Of a DNA stretch of 64,000 nt, positions 7,285 to 15,528 are shown in pieces. The DNA is from Acidobacteriota bacterium (lineage in GTDB: Bacteria > Acidobacteriota > Aminicenantia > Aminicenantales > Saccharicenantaceae). The first letter of the stretch is position 1; every line of letters begins with the position of its first letter. A program made the translations under genes and the position numbers. A model generated the notes under the pieces. The model was not told the origin of the DNA. It searched no databases and saw only the letters and a program-made list of their open reading frames with translations. The DNA lies in the NCBI GenBank assembly GCA_033549365.1, contig JAWSUF010000009.1, forward strand, positions 1 through 64,000, given 5' to 3'.

Positions 7285-8868
7285 CTATTCCAGGCTCGGA
7301 GGTTTCCGATGCCGGGTTCCCTGCTCGTAGGCGTAGGCGAGTTTGATCAGTGTGGGCTCTGAGTACATTCTGCCCAGCAACTGAAGCCCGGCCGGAAGAT
7401 CGCCGGATGTAAAACCCATCGGGACCGTGAAGGCGGGCTGCCCGGTATGGGGAGCGATGATCTGGGAATTGTCCCCTTTGTATTCTTCCTGGAAAAGCTC
7501 GATGCGGGCCGGCTTATGGTTCCATGTGGGGTAGACGACGGCATCGAGGCGGAGGGTGTCCATCGCTTTTTCAATAGCCTCGCGGAAGGCGATCCTCTTG
7601 ACATCCGAATACGCGTCCCCGCATTCGATATCCGGATCCTCCCATCGGCCTTTTTTCTCCGCGAACGCGCCCATGCGGGTTTTGACATATTCCGATTTCG
7701 TCCCCGCCCGGATCACGTCCTCCAGGGTTTTCGGCGTATCCTTTTTCACGTAGGTCGCCAAAAAGGTCTCCAGATCGTCCCGAAACGTCGGGCACCATTG
7801 ATCCCGCCGAAGCGTTTCAAAATTCTCGACCTCCACAGGATCCACGATGACCGCCCCCAGGCCTTCCATGTCCGCAAGCGCCTGATCGAAAAGCCGGGAA
7901 ATCTCCGGATCGGCATCCTTTTCGCTCAGTGTCCTGAAAACCCCGATTCTGGCGCCTTTGAGCCCGTCTTTATCCAGGAACCGGGAATAGGATTCAGGGA
8001 TCTTCCCGTCCGAATGCTTCGTCAACGGGTCCGCCGGGTCGTATCCGGCGATGACGTCCAGCACCCTGACTGCGTCCTCGACCGTGCGGCACATCGGGCC
8101 CACCACATCGTTTCGCAGGTAAAGCGGTACGATCCCGGATCGGCTCACCAATCCCAAGGTCGTCCGGAAACCGACCAGTGCGTTATGCGAGGAAGGTCCG
8201 CGGATGGAATTGCCGGTATCCGTTCCCAGGCCGATCGTGCCCAGGTTTGCGGCGATTGCGGCGCCCGTGCCGCCGCTTGATCCGGCCGGAACGAAGTCCA
8301 GGTTGTACGGGTTCCGGGTGGTGCCGGCCGTCGAGCTTTCCGTGTGCATCGGACTGAACGCCCACTCGGCCATATTGGACTTGGCGAGAATGATCGCGCC
8401 GGCCTCGACAAGTCTTTGGATGATGAAGGCGTCCTCCTGAGGGACGAAATCCGCCAGCGCCAAAGCGCCCGCGGTGGTTGGGAGACCGTGGGTGTTGATG
8501 TTGTCCTTGACGATCAGCGGGATGCCGTGCAGCGGGCGCAGCCTGCCGGTGGCGGCGAATTCCTTGTCGAGCTTTTCGGCGATCGAAAGGGCTTCGGGAT
8601 TGATGGTTGTCAGCGCATTGATGCGGTCGTTCAACTTCGCGATCCTGTCCAGATAGGCCCGGACCAGCTCCTTGCTGCCGTACTCCCCGTTTTCGTAAGC
8701 CGCATGTATTCGGGCCACGGTCAGTTCGGAAAGTTCGATGGGCGCGGCCGGCTTCGGGGATCGGCAGGCGGCGGCCGCAAGCAGGAAAATGCAGATGAAC
8801 GACGGGATCTTCAAAGCGTTTTTGACCATTCTGGCTGGATCGACCGGTTCCCGGATTGGGGTCATCAT
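7285..8868 (-). CDS. Amidase-signature family hydrolase, exported lipoprotein
   Basis: The 527-residue product belongs to the amidase signature family, whose members hydrolyse amide bonds with a Ser-Ser-Lys triad. IVKDNINTHGLPTTAG holds the catalytic Lys, PAGSSGGTGAAIA the middle Ser, and GLGTDTGNSIRGPSS the nucleophile region. A lipoprotein signal (KNALKIPSFICIFLLAAAAC) predicts membrane anchoring after export. The first 13 codons come from the recurrent repeat. A second ATG at 8829 would start immediately before the signal peptide. No Shine-Dalgarno site precedes either. The promoter in the repeat puts the 8868 ATG close to the transcript start, so leaderless translation is likely. Substrate unknown. 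Confidence 0.85.
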   Translation of the reverse strand: MMTPIREPVDPARMVKNALKIPSFICIFLLAAAACRSPKPAAPIELSELTVARIHAAYENGEYGSKELVRAYLDRIAKLNDRINALTTINPEALSIAEKLDKEFAATGRLRPLHGIPLIVKDNINTHGLPTTAGALALADFVPQEDAFIIQRLVEAGAIILAKSNMAEWAFSPMHTESSTAGTTRNPYNLDFVPAGSSGGTGAAIAANLGTIGLGTDTGNSIRGPSSHNALVGFRTTLGLVSRSGIVPLYLRNDVVGPMCRTVEDAVRVLDVIAGYDPADPLTKHSDGKIPESYSRFLDKDGLKGARIGVFRTLSEKDADPEISRLFDQALADMEGLGAVIVDPVEVENFETLRRDQWCPTFRDDLETFLATYVKKDTPKTLEDVIRAGTKSEYVKTRMGAFAEKKGRWEDPDIECGDAYSDVKRIAFREAIEKAMDTLRLDAVVYPTWNHKPARIELFQEEYKGDNSQIIAPHTGQPAFTVPMGFTSGDLPAGLQLLGRMYSEPTLIKLAYAYEQGTRHRKPPSLE

Positions 8869-8903
8869 AAAAGTTTATAATATCCGGCGGACCGGAATCA
8901 AAT
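8836..8903 (-). repeat. Promoter/start repeat, copy R3
   Basis: On the minus strand TTGATT (8901-8896) and TATAAA (8879-8874) are 16 bp apart, and the ATG at 8868 follows 5 nt after the -10 box. It encodes the first residues of the amidase (TPIREPVDPARMVKNA), related to NPTRKPVDLGRMVKNA in copy R2. Confidence 0.65.
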
Positions 8904-8930
8904 ATGATGAAATACTCCGCTTCGCGATAG

Positions 8931-10010
8931 CTATTCCAACATCCTGTAAACGGCCAATTTCTTGAAACCACCGCTTTTAATCGATAAGTGAAAGAGACGG
9001 TCCTTTTTGATCTTGATATAGGGATACAAAGGCTCCGGAGACAACATGGATACCAGGCTTTTCAGACTTGTTTGCCCGATAAAAATACCTTCCGGATTGA
9101 AGATGTCAACCCAATATTCATCGGAGCCTTTTCTCTTTTTGGAAGTCATGACAAACAACCGCCCGTCATCATCGGAATAAAATGTTGTAAACGGCGGCAG
9201 CCGGCTGGGAAAGCGCACTTTTTTTTCCTTTGAAACATCTTCAGGCAAAATCGTCTTCAAGTCTTTGAGAAATTCATCTTTATCTCCGGCTGTGGATTCC
9301 TTCCTGATTTCGCGAAGAAGATTCCCATCAAAATCATAGGTCCGAATGCGATATCCTCGGGTCGCATTGCCGATAAAGATTCGATCCGGGGAAATGCCGT
9401 ACAGGAAAATATAGGGGATCATCGCCATGGACTTTTTTTTTAAATAGTTTGGTATTTTTTGTCGATCAAGCTCCTCGATGGGTCTAAAGTCCTTGTCACA
9501 TAAAAGAATCGGATATTGGAACAAATATTCTCCTTCAATATCCGCAAGCTTTTTAACGATCAAATAGTTGCCATTCTTCAAAGGACGAATGTCCCAGACA
9601 TTTCTTTCGATATCCGTTTCCTGAACCAGATTTCCGGTTCCATCAAAAATGACGAGCTTTTTGTTTCCATAATCGGTCACGGCGATTTCATCTTGATGTC
9701 CGATGCCAAAACCTGAAAGAAATTGAATTTCTCCGGGACCTTGTCCTCTTCTGCCAAACGAGGTTTCATAATTCCCCTGGGCGTCAAACTTGAAAATATG
9801 ACTTTCGCTTTGTCCGTCATTGAGAAAATAGATGTTCCCCTCGGAATCGACATCAAATGTTTTTGGATCGGTTAAGCCCAACTCTGCGATTTCATTTTTT
9901 TCAGTATCGATGATGAAGACTTCTTCAATTCTCTTTTCCATAGGGTCTTGTTCGGAACCACAGCCGAACAATAAAGACGTCATGAATAGGATACAAACTA
10001 ATCTGAGCAT
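8931..10010 (-). CDS. Six-bladed beta-propeller lipoprotein
   Basis: This 359-residue secreted protein has the signal MLRLVCILFMTSLLFGC, and the lipobox Cys17 is the probable lipidation site. The body has repeating strands with NHL-like blades (FDVDSEGNIYFLND, IFKFDAQGNYETSFGRRGQGPGEIQFLSGF, IRTYDFDGNLLREI), the 6-bladed propeller pattern abundant in Bacteroidetes and Aminicenantes. Such proteins probably bind ligands; no enzyme activity is evident. I start it at the second in-frame ATG, which immediately precedes the signal peptide. The gene is clearly more AT-rich than its neighbours, which suggests separate acquisition. It lies between two cassette-like segments. Confidence 0.75.
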   Translation of the reverse strand: MLRLVCILFMTSLLFGCGSEQDPMEKRIEEVFIIDTEKNEIAELGLTDPKTFDVDSEGNIYFLNDGQSESHIFKFDAQGNYETSFGRRGQGPGEIQFLSGFGIGHQDEIAVTDYGNKKLVIFDGTGNLVQETDIERNVWDIRPLKNGNYLIVKKLADIEGEYLFQYPILLCDKDFRPIEELDRQKIPNYLKKKSMAMIPYIFLYGISPDRIFIGNATRGYRIRTYDFDGNLLREIRKESTAGDKDEFLKDLKTILPEDVSKEKKVRFPSRLPPFTTFYSDDDGRLFVMTSKKRKGSDEYWVDIFNPEGIFIGQTSLKSLVSMLSPEPLYPYIKIKKDRLFHLSIKSGGFKKLAVYRMLE

Positions 10011-10055
10011 ATTTATAAGTAAATATTCATGTAAGAGCACATTTTGTCAATAAAA

Positions 10056-10092
10056 ATCTGCTTGAAGACGTGCAGGAAGCCCAGGAGTTCAG
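10056..10092 (-). repeat. Cassette 3' repeat, copy S4 (diverged)
   Basis: CTTGAAGACGTGCAGG resembles S2 and S3. On the minus strand one frame reads LLGFLHVFKQIF, comparable to LNYLRVFQQVWK at S2. It lies just after the stop of the small gene at 10089. Confidence 0.4.
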
Positions 10093-10295
10093 TGTCGATC
10101 GGATACGTCTCTGCCGGAAGCGTCTTCGAATGTGCGGAAGCGCGTGATTCCCCGCCGGACGGGCGGAGGAGGGCAGAGGCGCCGTGCGGCGATCCAGAGG
10201 GCCGCGACGCGCCGGTAATAGGCTTCGTCCGGGCGGAACGTCCAAAGGTCTTTTTCCGCCTCGGCGAACGTTCGGAAATTCCGGACGGCCGTCAT
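10089..10295 (-). CDS. Small partner protein of nucleotidyltransferase
   Basis: A 68-residue protein translated from an ATG that overlaps the nucleotidyltransferase stop (ATGA). Its sequence [31 protein letters not shown], followed by [22 protein letters not shown], matches small proteins encoded beside MNT-type nucleotidyltransferases. Function unknown; the pairing suggests a toxin-antitoxin-like unit. A decayed second copy of its C-terminus lies at 1624-1700. Confidence 0.65.
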   Translation of the reverse strand: MTAVRNFRTFAEAEKDLWTFRPDEAYYRRVAALWIAARRLCPPPPVRRGITRFRTFEDASGRDVSDRH

Positions 10296-10792
10296 GTCTT
10301 CTCCGCGGCCTTGCCGGCTATGAGCTCGGCCAAAAACCGGGCGTCGCGCTTGTCTTCCGGCCGCACAGTGTCTTTTTTCATCCGAAAAAGCGTTTCCGGA
10401 GTTGCAATCCGCACCGGCACGCCCTCGACTTCGCGGACTTCCCATTCCATGTCTTCGTAACGGAACATCTCTCCGATCCCCGCGATGAGATCGATATAGA
10501 AATCGTCTTCGGTTCCGAATCGAACAACGGCATAGTCGCGCAAGTCGTCGAGAGTCAGGGAATCGATCTCGTCATCCGAGGGGAAGACCCGCCTCAGGGC
10601 TTTTTTCAAGCGTTCGAGATTTCCGGCTTCAGGCTTAATGAAAATGTCGATATCGACGGTCAGCCGGGATAAGCCGTGCAGAATCACGGCAAAGCTTCCG
10701 ATCAGAACATAATCGGCTTTTTCCTCAAAAAGAGCGCGCATGATATCGAGAAATCGCCGAAACAGATCGACCGATTCCCGGGTTGGGTTCAT
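10292..10792 (-). CDS. Nucleotidyltransferase (MNT/AbiEii-like)
   Basis: 166 residues. [26 protein letters not shown] (about 29-54) is the nucleotidyltransferase core, with the GS motif and D-x-D metal ligands. DFYIDLIAG (about 97-105) carries the third acidic residue, and a C-terminal helix ([14 protein letters not shown]) resembles the family's 'K..R..D..DL' end. The first ten residues come from the recurrent promoter/start repeat. A second ATG at residue 18 (MRALFEEK) may be the ancestral start. It forms an operon with the partner gene at 10089. Confidence 0.75.
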   Translation of the reverse strand: MNPTRESVDLFRRFLDIMRALFEEKADYVLIGSFAVILHGLSRLTVDIDIFIKPEAGNLERLKKALRRVFPSDDEIDSLTLDDLRDYAVVRFGTEDDFYIDLIAGIGEMFRYEDMEWEVREVEGVPVRIATPETLFRMKKDTVRPEDKRDARFLAELIAGKAAEKT

Positions 10793-10830
10793 GACGGAAG
10801 TTTATTATAAACGGTGGTTAGGAATCAAAT
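10763..10830 (-). repeat. Promoter/start repeat, copy R4
   Basis: On the minus strand TTGATT (10828-10823) and AATAAA (10806-10801) are 16 bp apart, and the ATG at 10792 is 8 nt after the -10 box. The core GTTTAT-A-ATAAAC is a perfect palindrome. Confidence 0.65.
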
Positions 10831-10846
10831 ATGATAAAATTCACCA

Positions 10847-11827
10847 ATGGATTTTTATCCCATAAGGAAAATCTTCCGTCCGGCCTGGTTTCAGGGCCAC
10901 GGCAAAACCCGTAATTATTTCGAAGGCTGGTATTTCAAGGTCGTCAGCGCGGACGGCCGGCGGGCGTGGGCCTTCATTCCGGGCATCTCTTACGGCCGCG
11001 ACGGGGGCCATGCCTTTATCCAGGCGATCGACGGCATGACGGGCCACACCTGGTATTTCCGTTACGGCAGCGAAGACTTCGCCTATTCCCGCCGGGAGTT
11101 TCAAGCTCGCGTCGCGGAAAACGTGTTTTCTGACCGGGGATTCCGCCTGGACATCCGTGATGAATCCGGAACGTTCGAGGGCGAACTTTCTTTCCGAAAT
11201 TCCGTGACATATCCCGTAACCCCGGCCCGGCCGGGCATCATGGGATGGTACCGCTACGTCCCTTTCATGGAATGCTACCATGGGGTCGTCAGCCTTGATC
11301 ATGCGCTTGAAGGAACGCTTCGGATCAACGGAGAGACGGCGGACTTCACCGGGGGAAAAGGCTACATCGAAAAAGACTGGGGCTCGTCCATGCCTCGGGC
11401 CTGGATCTGGATGCAGACAAACCACTTCGAAACCGAGCAGACATCCTTCATGCTCTCCATCGCCCACATTCCCTGGCTGGGAAGCGCTTTCACCGGATTT
11501 CTGGGCTTTTTCCTGGTCGAAGGTCGCCTTTATCCCTTCGCCACTTATACGCGGGCCAAAATCGGGGATCTGAGTGTTTGCGGCGACAAGGTGGCCGTCC
11601 GGATTCAATCCCGGCGTTTTTCCATAAGCGTCGAGGGAAAAAACACGTCCCGGGGCGCCCTCAAGGCGCCGGTCGCCGGGCAAATGGACCGCGTCATCCA
11701 CGAGTGCGTCGACGGCGAATTGTCCGTGCGAATGACGGACGAAAACAACCGCACGGTCTTCGAGGGAACCGGCCGTCACGCCGGACTGGAACTCGTCGGA
11801 GATATGGGCCTTCTCATGTCAGGATGA
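10847..11827 (+). CDS. Tocopherol cyclase-like protein
   Basis: 326 residues. The N-terminus FRPAWFQGHGKTRNYFEGWYFK, the DGRRAWAFIPGISYG segment and the tryptophan-rich end of the first half (KGYIEKDWGSSMPRAWIWMQTNHF) fit the tocopherol-cyclase-like family. Plant members close the chromanol ring; bacterial members have mostly unknown substrates. No signal peptide is visible. No Shine-Dalgarno site precedes the ATG, but a TATGAT -10-like box lies about 11 nt upstream, within the region of repeat R4. Its last 277 bp plus 43 bp downstream are duplicated at 15252-15571. Confidence 0.75.
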   Translation: MDFYPIRKIFRPAWFQGHGKTRNYFEGWYFKVVSADGRRAWAFIPGISYGRDGGHAFIQAIDGMTGHTWYFRYGSEDFAYSRREFQARVAENVFSDRGFRLDIRDESGTFEGELSFRNSVTYPVTPARPGIMGWYRYVPFMECYHGVVSLDHALEGTLRINGETADFTGGKGYIEKDWGSSMPRAWIWMQTNHFETEQTSFMLSIAHIPWLGSAFTGFLGFFLVEGRLYPFATYTRAKIGDLSVCGDKVAVRIQSRRFSISVEGKNTSRGALKAPVAGQMDRVIHECVDGELSVRMTDENNRTVFEGTGRHAGLELVGDMGLLMSG

Positions 11828-11870
11828 TCTTATGAGACAACACGACCGTTGCCGACGTCTATTCCTTAAG
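11551..11870 (+). repeat. 320-bp direct repeat, original copy
   Basis: It includes the last 277 bp of the tocopherol-cyclase-like gene and 43 bp of its downstream DNA. It matches 15252-15571 over the whole length without gaps at roughly 90% identity. The two copies are in the same orientation, 3.7 kb apart. Confidence 0.85.
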
Positions 11871-11901
11871 AGGAAGGCCTAGCCGCGATTTCCGGTGACG
11901 G

Positions 11902-11922
11902 GACACTCTGGGACAGGGTGTC
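11902..11922. repeat. Imperfect hairpin, possible Y1-transposase-type relic
   Basis: GACACTCT and AGGGTGTC form an 8-bp stem with one mismatch around a 5-nt loop. It sits just after the 320-bp repeat and before the vapBC promoter. Short stems of this form occur at ends mobilised by HUH (Y1) transposases, but no transposase is present here. Confidence 0.3.
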
Positions 11923-11956
11923 GCGAGTCGAATTAATCCCCGAAAAATAAAAAAAC

Positions 11957-11997
11957 TTGACGTGCATGCAATATGTATATATATTGCATGCAGGAGG
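11957..11997 (+). promoter_or_regulatory. vapBC promoter, 30-bp operator and ribosome site
   Basis: TTGACG (11957-11962) and TATATT (11980-11985) are 17 bp apart. A near-perfect palindrome spans 11963-11992, with arms TGCATGCAATAT and ATATTGCATGCA, so it covers the spacer and the -10 box. AGGAGG follows at 11992-11997, 5 nt before the ATG. It is a strong candidate for VapB autoregulation. Confidence 0.8.
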
Positions 11998-12002
11998 AGA
12001 AA

Positions 12003-12245
12003 ATGCCCACCTTACAGGTCAGAGATTTGCCGGATGACGTTTACATCGGTCTCACCTTGCTGGCCAAGGAAGAAAACCGCAGCGTGACCCAACAAACCAT
12101 CGTCCTGCTCAAGCAGGGGTTGAATCTGCATCGCAATAATCAGCTCAGAAGAGCGGCCCTTCTGGAAAAGATCGCTCAAATCAAATACCCCTCGTCCGAG
12201 CATATCGATACCGCCGCTTTGATTCGTGAAGACCGCGACCGATGA
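12003..12245 (+). CDS. vapB: Antitoxin VapB-like (FitA/RHH type)
   Basis: 80 residues. MPTLQVRDLPDDVYIGLTLLAKEENRSVTQQTIVLL is the RHH DNA-binding region of FitA-like antitoxins. The rest (LEKIAQIKYPSSEHIDTAALIREDRDR) is the usual toxin-binding tail. The start at 12003 is fixed by AGGAGG and by the operator upstream. It shares an ATGA overlap with the toxin gene. Confidence 0.85.
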   Translation: MPTLQVRDLPDDVYIGLTLLAKEENRSVTQQTIVLLKQGLNLHRNNQLRRAALLEKIAQIKYPSSEHIDTAALIREDRDR

Positions 12246-12658
12246 TTGTCGTTCTGGATCCTTCCGCGGCCGTCGATCTCGTCCTGAACAAAGGAGACCA
12301 CGAGTTCATCCGCGAAAACGTTAAAAAGGCGCAGTCGGTCATTTCCCCGGATCTCTTCATTTCCGAGATCACCAATGTCGCCTGGAAATACGTCAAACTG
12401 GCCGGCTTCACCAAGGAACAGGCCGTCAGCCTGGCCGAAAATGCTTTGCAGATGATCGACGCTTTCATCTCCGCCCAGGATCTTTGGCGCGAGGCTTTGG
12501 GCGAATCCATCACTCATGAACACCCGCTTTACGATCTCTTCTACGTCATCAGCGCCCGCCGTCATGACGCCCTGCTCCTGACCCGGGATCAGCGGATGAA
12601 GGCGTTGGCCAAGAAACTCTCGATTCGGATCAAGGAAGATCCTTTTTTGCCGGATTGA
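12242..12658 (+). CDS. vapC: PIN-domain toxin VapC
   Basis: 138 residues of classical VapC architecture. MIVVLDPSAAVDLVL carries the first Asp, LFISEITNVAWKYV the conserved Glu, HPLYDLFYVISARRHDALLLTRDQRMKALAKKL the later Asp residues and the LTRD motif. VapC toxins are metal-dependent RNases that typically cut initiator tRNA or 23S rRNA. It is co-expressed with the antitoxin through an ATGA overlap. Confidence 0.9.
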   Translation: MIVVLDPSAAVDLVLNKGDHEFIRENVKKAQSVISPDLFISEITNVAWKYVKLAGFTKEQAVSLAENALQMIDAFISAQDLWREALGESITHEHPLYDLFYVISARRHDALLLTRDQRMKALAKKLSIRIKEDPFLPD

Positions 12659-12716
12659 CCGGATGAGCCGGTAAATCCGAAGGGATTATTCATCTGATCG
12701 TCGACGCCGGCCGGCA

Positions 12717-14429
12717 CTAGTTTTCGATTTCAGGATAGCGCCTGTCGGCAAATCGAAGCAGGACGGCATAGACGACCGCGGCGAGGGCCGAAAGCGCAAC
12801 AAACAGCCCGCCGAGGACTGCGGGGGCCGTCCACCCCGCCTTCATCATCGCCTTGATCCCGAAGAAAACGGCCGTCAAAATGCCGATATCGGCCAGCAGG
12901 GCCAGGAGGACGTTGAGATTCTGCTTGATGGCCTTCTGCGGGTTCGTCCAGTCGAGAAGAGGCCGGGCCAAGTCGATAATCATTCCCACGGCCGTGAGCA
13001 GGGCTCCGGCGGCGAGCGCCAGAGCCGCCGCGGCCGCCAGGTGAACGGCCTTGACATGGAGGAAGAACGCGGCCGTCGCCCCGGCTGTTACGACGCCCAG
13101 GACGGCCACAAGGTAGGAGTGGAGGAATTTGGCCGCCGCCTGTTCGCGGGGCGCAACGGGAATGATGCGCGAGATCCAGAATTGCGACCCCTCCCTCGAG
13201 AACGTCGACGACGACGTTCCGTTCAGGCTGCCGCAGACGATCATCAACAGGGCCGTACCCAGGATGACGATCAGGGGATTGGCCGCCATCAGGGCTCTTA
13301 AAAGAAACATGGGCCCGCCCCCGCTTTCATCCCCACCCGAATTGAAGGATGTCATAAGGACGAAAAGCACCGGAAAGATGAAAGCGACCAGAGTTCCATT
13401 GAGGAGAAAGATCGGCGTCCGGTTCATGAGCCTCCACTCGCGCCGGAAAATCGCCGACGTCGCCCTCCGTCCCGAGGACAGTCGTCGCGACATCTCGCCG
13501 CGCGTCAGCCGCCGCTTTTTCGCCGTCGTCTCGCCCAGTCCGATCACTCCCTTGAAAAAGAGGCCTTCGGCGGCGGCGACGAGACCGGCGAAAAGTGCGA
13601 TCGAAACGCCCAGGAAAATGAAGAGGTTGGACAAACCCTCTCCGCTGAAACCTCCGGACACGGCTTTGGTCGCCCAGATGCCCGGCGGAAAGACGGCTCC
13701 GACCCGGTTAAGGAGGCTGTTCGGCGAGGTGAAGAACGCGATGACGGCCTGGGCGCCGGCTTCCAGCTCTCCCGATGCGGCCGACCTCCCCAGGGCGAAT
13801 TGCAGGGAGAAGACAAGCCCGAGAAGAAGGACGGCGCCGGCCAGGATGAGAGCGTCTTTTTTTCGGCTGATATTGACGAACCGCATCAGGACGACGACCG
13901 CGACGGAGACGGCGGCCAGAGGGATGACCGGAAGCGCCAGGTAGACCAGGACCGCGCTGACCCAGTAGCCAAGGCCCGCCTTGTCCAGTACCCCGTAGGT
14001 GATGACGACCGGTAGAACGAAGAGTGCGACCGTCAGGTATTCATTGATCATGATGACGGCGAACTTGCCGGCCATGATTTCGCCGGGGCGGAAGGGGAGG
14101 GGAATCAGCATCTCCATGTCCCGGGAGAAATAGAAGGCCGAGATGACGTAGAAGATCCCGAAGAGGAGAACGACGATTTGCCCGGCCAGGATCCCCAGCG
14201 AGAGCAGCGCCCGCTGCTGGTTCAGCGGTGCGAGGACGACGTAGGCCCCCTGGATGAGCAGGATCCAGCCGTAAAGGGCCGGCAGGATGCCGGCCGCGGC
14301 CAGCCCGAAGGCCGGAACGAGCCAGCGGTCCTTCTTTTGCTTGAACAGCCGGTATTTCAGGATCGACAGGCCGAAGTTCGACTTCAGCCCGGCCCGGACG
14401 GCGGTCCGGAGCTTTCCGGGACGGATCAT
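12717..14429 (-). CDS. ABC transporter permease (ABC-2-type exporter)
   Basis: 570 residues with about twelve hydrophobic segments in two halves and a soluble stretch between them (GETTAKKRRLTRGEMSRRLSSGRR, near 295-318). The start MIRPGKLRTAVRAGLKS is the ATG overlapping the stop of the ATPase gene; a longer open frame upstream runs antisense-like through the ATPase and is discarded. The composition FYFSRDMEMLIPLPFRPGEIM resembles large ABC-2 permeases such as those of Firmicutes and Acidobacteria. Cargo unknown. It is co-transcribed with the ATPase. Confidence 0.8.
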   Translation of the reverse strand: MIRPGKLRTAVRAGLKSNFGLSILKYRLFKQKKDRWLVPAFGLAAAGILPALYGWILLIQGAYVVLAPLNQQRALLSLGILAGQIVVLLFGIFYVISAFYFSRDMEMLIPLPFRPGEIMAGKFAVIMINEYLTVALFVLPVVITYGVLDKAGLGYWVSAVLVYLALPVIPLAAVSVAVVVLMRFVNISRKKDALILAGAVLLLGLVFSLQFALGRSAASGELEAGAQAVIAFFTSPNSLLNRVGAVFPPGIWATKAVSGGFSGEGLSNLFIFLGVSIALFAGLVAAAEGLFFKGVIGLGETTAKKRRLTRGEMSRRLSSGRRATSAIFRREWRLMNRTPIFLLNGTLVAFIFPVLFVLMTSFNSGGDESGGGPMFLLRALMAANPLIVILGTALLMIVCGSLNGTSSSTFSREGSQFWISRIIPVAPREQAAAKFLHSYLVAVLGVVTAGATAAFFLHVKAVHLAAAAALALAAGALLTAVGMIIDLARPLLDWTNPQKAIKQNLNVLLALLADIGILTAVFFGIKAMMKAGWTAPAVLGGLFVALSALAAVVYAVLLRFADRRYPEIEN

Positions 14430-15151
14430 GTTTCGGTCACTTCCAGGAAGATCTCCTCGAGGGATGTGTCGCTGCGGCCGAGCGCTCGGAGCTCCTCCAT
14501 CGTTCCGGAGGCAACCAGGCGGCCCCGGTGGATGATGCCGATGCGATCGCAGAGTTTCTCGGCGACTTCCATGATGTGGGTCGAAAAGAAGAGGGTCTTG
14601 CCCGCGTCGCAGTGTTCCCGGAACATCTCCTTGATCTGGTGGGCCGCCCGGGGATCGAGCCCGACCAGCGGCTCGTCGAGAACCATGACCCGGGGGCCGG
14701 GGAGCAGGGCCGCCGTTAAAACGATCTTCTGCTTCATGCCGTGCGAGTAGCTCTGAATGGGGTTGGCGACGGCCTCCTGGAGCTCGAAGATCTCGAGCCA
14801 TTTTCCGATCCGCTCGAGCCGCGCCTCGCGGGGAACGCCGTAGACGTCGCCGATGAAATTCAGGTATTCGAGTCCCGTCAGACGTTCGTAGACGGCCGGC
14901 GTGTCGGGGACGTATGTCGTCAACTGCTTGGTCGCCAGCGGTTCCTTGATGACGTCGTAGCCCTCGACCGCCACCGTCCCTGTGTCCGGCCGGAGCAATC
15001 CGACGATCATCTTGATGGTCGTTGTCTTGCCGGCTCCGTTCGGCCCGAGGAATCCGAAGATCTCGCCGGGGCGGACGCGCAGGGTCAGATCGTCGACGGC
15101 CTTGATCCGGCCCTTGTTGTAACTCTTGGAAACATGCGTTATTTCGATCAC
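14426..15151 (-). CDS. ABC transporter ATP-binding protein
   Basis: 241 residues with complete ATPase motifs: Walker A GPNGAGKTT (about 35-43), a Q-loop region where TTYVPDTPAVYERLTG replaces the usual Gln, signature SYSHGMKQK, Walker B VMVLDEP, and the switch His in FFSTHI. This is the DrrA/CcmA-like ABC-2 exporter class. The GTG start at 15151 has AAGGAG 6 nt upstream. The permease gene overlaps its stop, so the two form one exporter. Confidence 0.9.
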   Translation of the reverse strand: MIEITHVSKSYNKGRIKAVDDLTLRVRPGEIFGFLGPNGAGKTTTIKMIVGLLRPDTGTVAVEGYDVIKEPLATKQLTTYVPDTPAVYERLTGLEYLNFIGDVYGVPREARLERIGKWLEIFELQEAVANPIQSYSHGMKQKIVLTAALLPGPRVMVLDEPLVGLDPRAAHQIKEMFREHCDAGKTLFFSTHIMEVAEKLCDRIGIIHRGRLVASGTMEELRALGRSDTSLEEIFLEVTET

Positions 15152-15169
15152 GGGCGGCTCCTTATGGAC

Positions 15170-15198
15170 CTTATATCACCGAAGTCGGGGGCTTTCAA
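15170..15198 (-). promoter_or_regulatory. Promoter of the ABC exporter operon
   Basis: Read on the minus strand, TTGAAA (15198-15193) and TATAAG (15175-15170) are separated by 17 bp, followed by AAGGAG and the GTG start at 15151. Confidence 0.6.
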
Positions 15199-15251
15199 CG
15201 GGAGCGGTTGAGTTTGAGTTCGGTTTGTGCCAAGATAGCCCGGGAAAGGCA

Positions 15252-15528
15252 GCGGGCCAAAATCGCGGATCTGAGCGTCCGCGGCGACAATGTGGCCGTC
15301 CGGATTCAATCCCGGCGTTTTTCCATAAGCGTCGAGGGAAAAAACACGTCCCGGGGCACCCTCAAGGCGCCGGTCGTCGGGCAAATGGACCGGGTCATCC
15401 ACGAGTGTGTTGACGGCGAGTTGTCGGTGAGAATGACCGACGCAAACAACCGCACGGTCTTCGAAGGAATCGGCCGGCACGCCGGACTGGAACTCGTCGG
15501 AGACATGGACCTTCTCGAGTCGGGCTGA
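15252..15528 (+). pseudogene. Duplicated C-terminal fragment of the tocopherol-cyclase-like gene
   Basis: It encodes the last 91 residues of the gene at 10847 (RIQSRRFSISVEGKNTSRG...), with a handful of substitutions and no indels. An in-frame start exists upstream at 15208, but the N-terminal two-thirds is absent, so a functional product is unlikely. Confidence 0.8.

Noticed and set aside
7100-7330. 76-codon plus-strand frame
   Set aside because: No ribosome site or promoter. It runs into the amidase 3' end and the S3 repeat, and the sequence resembles no protein family.
10841-11779. 312-codon minus-strand frame
   Set aside because: Antisense to the tocopherol-cyclase-like gene; repetitive composition and no motifs.
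14430-14801. 124-codon N-terminal extension of the ABC permease
   Set aside because: It lies in another frame over the ATPase gene and is low-complexity; the ATGA overlap start is better.
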